Assembly: GCA_964630265.1 (NCBI GenBank) | Contig: CAZVRW010000045.1 | Span: 1-26,411 of the forward strand | Direction of reading: 5' to 3' | Length of the DNA: 26,411 nucleotides | From: CAZBWP01 sp964630265 | GTDB lineage: Bacteria > Pseudomonadota > Alphaproteobacteria > Rhodospirillales > Defluviicoccaceae | In this document: positions 21,554 through 26,411 of the stretch, piece after piece | How the letters are laid out: each line of letters starts with the position of its first letter | How positions within the stretch are numbered: the stretch's first letter is position 1 | Position numbers and translations under genes: made by a program | Notes under the pieces: generated by a model | What the model was told of the DNA's origin: nothing | Database searches by the model: none | Seen by the model: only the letters and a program-made list of their open reading frames with translations

Positions 21554-23280
21554 TCCGCGCCCTGCAACAGCCGGCCGGCGGCGGCGCGGGCCTCGTCGGT
21601 GACGCGCGCGCCGGCGAGCATGCGCGCGATTTCCTCGGTGCGCTCGTCCGGCCCAAGAACGTCGACGAAGGTGCGGGTGCGGTCGCCCTCGGCCGCCTTG
21701 GCGACGCGCCAGTGGGAGCCGCCCCGCGCCGCCACCTGCGGCGAATGGGTGACCACCAGCACCTGCACGTCTTCGGCCAGGCGCGCCAGCCGCTCGCCGA
21801 CGGCGGCGGCGACGGCGCCGCCGATGCCGGCGTCGACCTCGTCGAAGACCAGCGTCGGCACCGGGTCGGCGCGGGCCAGCACCACCTTGAGGGCCAGCAT
21901 GAAGCGGGCGATCTCGCCGCCCGAGGCGATGCGGGCGAGCGGTCCCGGCGGCGCGCCGGGATTGGTGGCGACCGCGAACTCCACCTGATCGACACCGGCA
22001 TCGCCCCACTCGCGTTCGGGCAGTGGCGCGAGGCAGGTCAGGAACGTCGCCTTGCCGAGGCGCAGCGGCTCCAGCTCGCCGGCGACCGCGGCGTCCAGTC
22101 GGGCCGCCGCGGCGCGGCGTGCCTCGGTCAGCCGCCCGGCCGCGGTTGCATAGGCGGTGCGCGCCGCACTCAGCTCGGCAGCGAGCCGCGCCGCCGCGTC
22201 GGAGCCGTCTTCCACCGCGGCGAGACGCGCCTGCAAGGCCGCCAGCAAGTCGGGCAGCGCATCGATCGGCACGTCGTGCTTGCGGGCGGCGGCGCGCAAC
22301 GCAAACAGCCGCTCCTCCACCGCCTCGAGCTGGCGTGGATCCAGGTCCAGTTCGGCAGCGGCGCGCTCGAGTTGCGCCAGCGCCTCCTCGGCCTCGGACG
22401 CGGCCCGGTCGAGGGCGGCGATGGCAGGATCGAGCCGCCCCTCCGCCAGCCCGGCGACCCGCTGCAGGACGCGCACGGCGGACCTGAGGGTGGCATCGAC
22501 GCCGCGACCGCCGCCAGCGCCGCCGCCGGACGAGCCGGAGCCGTTGACATCCCGCGCCGCCTCGTCCATCGCCTGCACCAGTTTCTCGGCACCCATCAGC
22601 AGGGTGCGGCGCTCGGACAGCACCTGCTCCTCGCCGGGCATCGGCGCCAGGGCGGCGAGGGCATCGGCGGCGTCGCGCAACCATGCCTCGTCGCGGCGCG
22701 CCGCTTCCAGCTCGGCGACCGCGCGGGCATGCGCCTGCTCCGCCTCCCGCCAGGTCCGTCGCGCCTCGGCCGTCGCGGCGCGCAACTCGGCATGACCGCC
22801 GAAGGCATCGAGCAGATCGCGATGCGCCGCCGTGTCGAGCAGCCGCTGGCTCTCGAACTGGCCATGGATCTCCACCAATTGCTCGCCGATCGCCTTGAGC
22901 AGGGCGATGCCCACCGGCTGATCGTTGACGAAGGCGCGCGAGCGGCCGTCGGCGCCGAGCACGCGGCGCAGCACGATCGGCTCGCCGCCAGGGCTGTCGG
23001 CGCCATCGGCCTTTGCCGGAGCATCCAGGCCATGCTCGGCGAACAGCGCCGCGAGCGGCGCCGAGGCGGGCACGTCGAAGGCGGCGGTGACGACGGCACG
23101 GTCCGCGCCGTGGCGCACCAAGCGCGCCTCGGCGCGAGCGCCGAGTGCCAAGCCGAGAGCATCCAGGAGAATCGACTTGCCGGCACCGGTCTCGCCGGTG
23201 AGGGCCGACAGCCCGGGCGCGAACGCCAAGTCCAGCCGGTCGATCAGAACCACGTCACGGATGGACAGGGTGATGAGCAT
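21550..23280 (-). CDS. recN: DNA repair protein RecN
   Basis: 576-residue SMC-like ATPase in double-strand break repair. Walker A is GETGAGKS (29-36). Long coiled-coil arms occupy about 150-390, with a Gly/Ser-rich insert (DVNGSGSSGGGAGGG) near 240. The signature SGGEIARFMLALK, Walker B TLVFDEVDAGIGG and the switch VTHSPQVAA close the ATPase head. The length is slightly above E. coli RecN because of the insert. It is coupled to ligA by a 4-base overlap and lies 24 bases downstream of bamD. Confidence 0.95.
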   Translation of the reverse strand: MLITLSIRDVVLIDRLDLAFAPGLSALTGETGAGKSILLDALGLALGARAEARLVRHGADRAVVTAAFDVPASAPLAALFAEHGLDAPAKADGADSPGGEPIVLRRVLGADGRSRAFVNDQPVGIALLKAIGEQLVEIHGQFESQRLLDTAAHRDLLDAFGGHAELRAATAEARRTWREAEQAHARAVAELEAARRDEAWLRDAADALAALAPMPGEEQVLSERRTLLMGAEKLVQAMDEAARDVNGSGSSGGGAGGGRGVDATLRSAVRVLQRVAGLAEGRLDPAIAALDRAASEAEEALAQLERAAAELDLDPRQLEAVEERLFALRAAARKHDVPIDALPDLLAALQARLAAVEDGSDAAARLAAELSAARTAYATAAGRLTEARRAAAARLDAAVAGELEPLRLGKATFLTCLAPLPEREWGDAGVDQVEFAVATNPGAPPGPLARIASGGEIARFMLALKVVLARADPVPTLVFDEVDAGIGGAVAAAVGERLARLAEDVQVLVVTHSPQVAARGGSHWRVAKAAEGDRTRTFVDVLGPDERTEEIARMLAGARVTDEARAAAGRLLQGAE

Positions 23281-23304
23281 CGAGCCGCCCGCCGACCGCG
23301 GCGC

Positions 23305-24126
23305 CTACCAGAACTTGTACCAGGGGGCCTCATCGTCCTGCCGGATTTCGACGTTCTCCACGAGCTGGTAGGAGTCGATGTACCACTCGCTGCCCGGGAA
23401 GTTGTGGCCGAGGACGGCCGCCGACTTGCGCGCCTCCTCCTCGAGGCCGACCGCCGAATACGCCTCGACGAGCCGATGCAACGCCTCAGGCACGTGCGTC
23501 GTCGTCTGGTAGTCGCGGACGACGGTCTGGAACCGGTTGATCGCCGCGAGATAGTAGCCGCGAATCAGATAATACCGGCCGACGTCCATCTCCTTGCCGG
23601 CCAAGTGATCGTTGATCAGGTCCAGCTTCAGCTTGGCGTCGCGGCTGTAGCGGCTGTCCGGATAGCGGGAGACCAGCGTGGAAAAGGCCTCGCGCGCGTC
23701 CCTCGTCATCTTCTGATCGCGACCGACGTCGGAAATCCGTTCGTAATAGGAGAGGCCGATCAGATAGTGGGCATAGGGGACGCTCTCATTGGCCGGGTGC
23801 AGCTGGATGAAGCGGTCGAGCGCGACGATCGCATCGTCGTACTCGTTGGCCTGATAGTACGCATAGGCGGACATGATCTGCGCCTGGGTCGCCCAGCTCG
23901 AATAGGGATGCTGGCGCTCGACTTCATCGAACAGGCCGCTCGCCCGTTTGTACTGCCCTGCTTCCATGGCGTCCTTCGCCTGGTTGTAGAGCTGTTCGAC
24001 CGGCTCCTCTTGATACTCGGGCCGGACGTCGGTACCGGAACAGGCCGCGAGCGCCAGGGCTCCGGCCACGCCAACGCGCGCCGGCAGTCGGCGCCAACGC
24101 GTTCCCATGATCAGCAATCGCTTCAT
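23305..24126 (-). CDS. bamD: Outer membrane assembly lipoprotein BamD
   Basis: 273-residue lipoprotein of the beta-barrel assembly machine. The signal peptide ends in the lipobox LALAAC with the lipidated C29, followed by SGTD. Five TPR-type units follow (YNQAKDAMEAGQYKRASGLFDEVERQHPYSSW, then AQIMSAYAYYQANEYDDAIVALDRFIQLHP and others). FQTVVRDYQTTTHVPEALHRLVEAY is typical. The start ATG 24126 has GGACCGAGG just upstream; an earlier in-frame ATG extends over the promoter region and is rejected. The gene lies between lpxC and recN, linking LPS synthesis and envelope assembly in the usual alphaproteobacterial order. Confidence 0.95.
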   Translation of the reverse strand: MKRLLIMGTRWRRLPARVGVAGALALAACSGTDVRPEYQEEPVEQLYNQAKDAMEAGQYKRASGLFDEVERQHPYSSWATQAQIMSAYAYYQANEYDDAIVALDRFIQLHPANESVPYAHYLIGLSYYERISDVGRDQKMTRDAREAFSTLVSRYPDSRYSRDAKLKLDLINDHLAGKEMDVGRYYLIRGYYLAAINRFQTVVRDYQTTTHVPEALHRLVEAYSAVGLEEEARKSAAVLGHNFPGSEWYIDSYQLVENVEIRQDDEAPWYKFW

Positions 24127-24163
24127 GCCTCGGTCCGTTCGTCGAGACGTCGTCACCGGAGAG

Positions 24164-24194
24164 CCTATAGCACAGCGAATGGGCCGACGTCCAA
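24164..24194 (-). promoter_or_regulatory. Candidate bamD promoter
   Basis: On the minus strand TTGGAC (24194-24189) and TATAGG (24169-24164) are 19 bases apart, with TGC just before the -10. The predicted start is near 24157, 30 bases ahead of the ATG. bamD may therefore be transcribed separately from lpxC. Confidence 0.4.
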
Positions 24195-24264
24195 ACCGGC
24201 CCACACCGACGCCATGATCGTCCCGGTGACTCCCGCGAGCTCGACGGCTGGTCGCCCCGGCGAT

Positions 24265-25242
24265 TCAGGCCGAGCCGGCCACCGCCAGCTGGCCACACGC
24301 CACACGGCCGGCATCGCGGCCATCGCCGACGCGGAGCGTCTCCCACGCCCAGGCGTTCGAATCGGCGAACAGCGTCCGCAGCAGGCGGTTGTTGGCGGCG
24401 TGGCCGCTGCACACCCCCTGGAAGTGACCGAGGATCGGCGCACCGACCAGGTAGAGATCGCCGATGGCATCCAACGCCTTGTGCCGGACGAACTCGTCGC
24501 CGAAGCGCAGGCCGTCCTCGTTCATCACGCCATCGCCGGTGACGACGACCACGTTGTCGAGGGAACCGCCGCGCGCCAGCCCCGCGGCGCGCAGGCGCTC
24601 GACCTCGTCGAGGAAACCGAAGGTCCGCGCCCGTGCCAACTCACGCTCGAACGTGTCCTCGCCGAAACCGAGCTCGATGGACTGATTGGCGATGACGGCG
24701 CTGGGGAAGTCGATCTCCACGTCGAGGGAGAAGCCGCTCCCCGGGGCGATGGATACGGACCAGCCGTCGTCCTCGACGCTGATCGGGGCGATGATCTTGA
24801 GGGCGCGGCGCGGGCTTGCCTGGGCGACAACGCCGACGCACCGCAACAGAAAGACGAATGGCTCGGCGCTGCCGTCCATGATGGGCAGTTCGGGTCCATC
24901 CACCTCGACGACGGCATTGTCGATGCCGACACCGGCGAAGGCGGCCATCAGGTGCTCGATGGTGCTGACCGAGACGCCGTCATCGTTGGCGACGACCGTG
25001 CACAGGCGCGTGTCGGCAACCCGGTCCCACCGCGCCGGGATCGTCGGGTGGCCGCGCACGTCGGTGCGCACGAAGGTGATCCCCTGGTCTGGCCCTGCCG
25101 GCCGCAGCAGCATCGACACCGGCTGCCCAGAGTGCAGACCGACGCCGCGACAGCGAATCGGCGATCGCAACGTCCGCTGGGGGACGGCTTTACGCGATTC
25201 GAAGGTCCATCCTCGATCGACAGCGTGAAACGTCCCCATCAT
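24265..25242 (-). CDS. lpxC: UDP-3-O-acyl-N-acetylglucosamine deacetylase (LpxC)
   Basis: Zinc amidase that commits the cell to lipid A synthesis. 325 residues. Zinc ligands are H97 (in STIEHLMAAF), H254 and D258 (RHKALDAIGDLYL). The catalytic E96 and H281 (CSGHAANN) are present. RCRGVGLHSGQPV near the N-terminus is typical. Two adjacent ATGs (25242, 25239) are preceded by AGG, nine bases upstream. The upstream frame is intergenic. The N-terminus is about 16 residues longer than in E. coli. It follows ftsZ with 194 bases between, including a long inverted repeat. Confidence 0.96.
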   Translation of the reverse strand: MMGTFHAVDRGWTFESRKAVPQRTLRSPIRCRGVGLHSGQPVSMLLRPAGPDQGITFVRTDVRGHPTIPARWDRVADTRLCTVVANDDGVSVSTIEHLMAAFAGVGIDNAVVEVDGPELPIMDGSAEPFVFLLRCVGVVAQASPRRALKIIAPISVEDDGWSVSIAPGSGFSLDVEIDFPSAVIANQSIELGFGEDTFERELARARTFGFLDEVERLRAAGLARGGSLDNVVVVTGDGVMNEDGLRFGDEFVRHKALDAIGDLYLVGAPILGHFQGVCSGHAANNRLLRTLFADSNAWAWETLRVGDGRDAGRVACGQLAVAGSA

Positions 25243-25347
25243 CCGACTACCTGCTCTGCGATCCCAAAAGGACTCTGTGGTGTTCCGTCGCCTCCGTTGC
25301 CCAACAATTCTTTTCGCCGAGAATACGAACAAGGAGAGCGGCAAACA

Positions 25348-25390
25348 GAGTGCTTCCGAGAGACAGCTAGCCGACGCCCCGGAAGCACTC
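25348..25390 (-). terminator. Long inverted repeat between ftsZ and lpxC
   Basis: GAGTGCTTCCG (25348-25358) and CGGAAGCACTC (25380-25390) are perfectly complementary over 11 bp with a 21-base loop. It lies 46 bases downstream of the ftsZ stop. The first bases after the stem are TGTTTGCC, not a proper T-tract. It may be a terminator, a processing site, or an operator for lpxC. Confidence 0.5.
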
Positions 25391-25401
25391 AAATCACAGT
25401 T

Positions 25402-25418
25402 TGTTACCGAATGTTACC
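25402..25418. repeat. Two TGTTACC repeats 10 bp apart
   Basis: TGTTACC occurs at 25402-25408 and 25412-25418, directly repeated at one helical turn, between the ftsZ stop and the long inverted repeat. Two copies are weak evidence for a binding site. Confidence 0.4.
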
Positions 25419-25436
25419 CTGGCCGCACCGACTCAT

Positions 25437-26411
25437 CTAATTGGCCTGACGGCGAAGAAAGGCTGGAATATCCAGCAGATCATCGCTGGGTTGCGACGCG
25501 GCCAGCCGATCCTCGGCGGACACGCCGCCCAGGCGCCGGCCGCGATCGGCCGCCGCCACCGGTTCGTTGGCCCGGTCGGATGACGAATCACCCCGACCCT
25601 CGCCCCAGGCGCCGGCGCGGGCCGCGAGCCGTGGCGCGCCCTCGGCGTCGGCGGGGGTGTCGGACGCCGGCTCGGCAGCGGCGGTGCGCCCCATGCGGCC
25701 GCCGCCAGTGACCCGGGCGAACAGCGACGCCACCCGCGGGCGCTGGCCTTTCGCGTCCGCCGCGTCCGCCATCGCGGCCGCTCGACCGGGCGCGCTCGGC
25801 CGCTCGGGGGCGGCGCGGGCGGCCGGGGCCGGCGGAATGAAGGTGTCACCGACGGCGCGCGCGTCGGCACACGCGGCCGCCGGACGCGACAGCGGTCGCA
25901 GCGCCGGCAGCTCTTCGTCGTCCTCCGCGTCAAACTCGGACGCGGCATCCGCCGCAGGCACCGCCGCCAAGCCAGCGCGGGCGGCGAGTTGCTGCTCCGG
26001 GGCGTCGTCGTTCTCGACCGCGGGCTGTTTGCCCGGGGTCTCGACCAGGTTGAGCAGGGTCGGCACCGGCCGCGCCGAGGCCTGCGAGTCCATGCCGGTG
26101 GCGACCACCGAGACCCGCATCTTGCCGTGCATGGTGTCGTCGAAGGTCGAGCCGAAGATGATGTAGGCGTCGGGGTCGACTTCGCTGCGGATGCGGTTGG
26201 CCGCCTCGTCCACCTCGAACAGCGTGAGATCGGGGCCGCCGGTGATGTTGATCAGCACGCCCCGCGCGCCTTTCATCGTCATGTCATCGAGCAGCGGATT
26301 GGAGATCGCCGCCTCCGCCGCCTGCAGGGCCCGGCGTTCGCCTTCGGATTCGCCGGTGCCCATCATCGCCTTGCCCATCTCGCTCATCACCGAGCGGATG
26401 TCGGCGAAGTC
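25437..26411 (-). CDS. ftsZ: Cell division protein FtsZ (C-terminal part; runs off the window)
   Basis: 324 residues of the tubulin-like GTPase that forms the division ring. The gene enters from the right edge in frame at DFADIRSVMSEMGKAMMGTG, so the GTP-binding N-terminal domain lies outside the window. The C-terminal GTPase subdomain is intact (GARGVLINITGG, LFEVDEAANRI, IFGSTFDDTMHGKMRVSVVATG). An Ala-rich, charged, disordered linker of about 200 residues follows. The conserved C-terminal peptide DDLLDIPAFLRRQAN binds division partners. The long linker is normal for alphaproteobacteria. It heads the ftsZ-lpxC-bamD-recN-ligA string. Confidence 0.97.
   Translation of the reverse strand, partial: DFADIRSVMSEMGKAMMGTGESEGERRALQAAEAAISNPLLDDMTMKGARGVLINITGGPDLTLFEVDEAANRIRSEVDPDAYIIFGSTFDDTMHGKMRVSVVATGMDSQASARPVPTLLNLVETPGKQPAVENDDAPEQQLAARAGLAAVPAADAASEFDAEDDEELPALRPLSRPAAACADARAVGDTFIPPAPAARAAPERPSAPGRAAAMADAADAKGQRPRVASLFARVTGGGRMGRTAAAEPASDTPADAEGAPRLAARAGAWGEGRGDSSSDRANEPVAAADRGRRLGGVSAEDRLAASQPSDDLLDIPAFLRRQAN

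Noticed and set aside
21554..22684. N-terminal extension of the ligase frame into recN
   Set aside because: Arg/Gly/Ala-rich shadow sequence. The ligase N-terminal domain begins properly after ATG 21553, which overlaps the recN stop.
21334..25440. Very long plus-strand open frame (1368 codons) opposite recN, bamD and lpxC
   Set aside because: It is a shadow of three well-supported minus-strand genes in GC-rich DNA. It is Arg/Gln/His-rich, has no domain, and ignores known gene boundaries.

Overview
The window is a contiguous piece of a GC-rich bacterial chromosome, interrupted by one run of 100 N. Gene content and order point to an alphaproteobacterium, most likely a Rhodospirillales-type organism. 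The clues are the ftsZ-lpxC-bamD-recN-ligA string, a family 4-type uracil-DNA glycosylase next to moaB, an alphaproteobacterial S4 protein, hspQ, and a divergent bfr/bfd pair. This placement is an inference from gene content; no search was run.

Layout. 1-4431 (minus): tRNA-Gln(TTG), preceded by a tightly packed ETF-ubiquinone oxidoreductase, TPR protein and ispE unit. 4554-6528 (plus): uracil-DNA glycosylase, moaB and hspQ. 6498-8025 (minus): two small glycosyltransferases of the TIGR04282/TIGR04283 types, separated by a 17-bp tandem repeat that contains the assembly gap. 8140-9237 (plus): a PA0069-type radical SAM protein. 9273-13551 (minus): a NUDIX hydrolase, pgk, and ccmI-ccmH-ccmG for cytochrome c maturation. 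13766-13864 (plus): a 32-residue membrane peptide. 14007-17838 (minus): rpsD, an HNH endonuclease, an esterase, a DUF4743-type NUDIX protein, a small ACT-domain protein and a 66-residue unknown. 18248-19130: iron-storage genes bfr (minus) and bfd (plus) around a Fur-type operator. 19469-26411 (minus): ligA, recN, bamD, lpxC and the C-terminal part of ftsZ, which runs off the right edge.

Most genes are ordinary housekeeping functions. The unusual signals are in non-coding DNA. (1) Upstream of the ACT-domain gene there is a strong promoter, a 21-codon leader ORF ending in LIIGPVLV, a GC hairpin over its stop codon, and a second hairpin containing the Shine-Dalgarno sequence. This looks like an undescribed branched-chain amino acid attenuator. 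(2) Nine TGTAGG-type hexamers at 17981-18103 are spaced 10, 10, 32, 22, 11, 10, 11 and 11 bp apart, so they lie on one face of the helix in an AT-rich island. (3) Four 11-bp tandem repeats lie just upstream of pgk. (4) There are two other tandem repeats (17 bp and 37 bp) and several long inverted repeats between genes. All promoter, operator and terminator calls come from reading motifs by eye and have not been tested.
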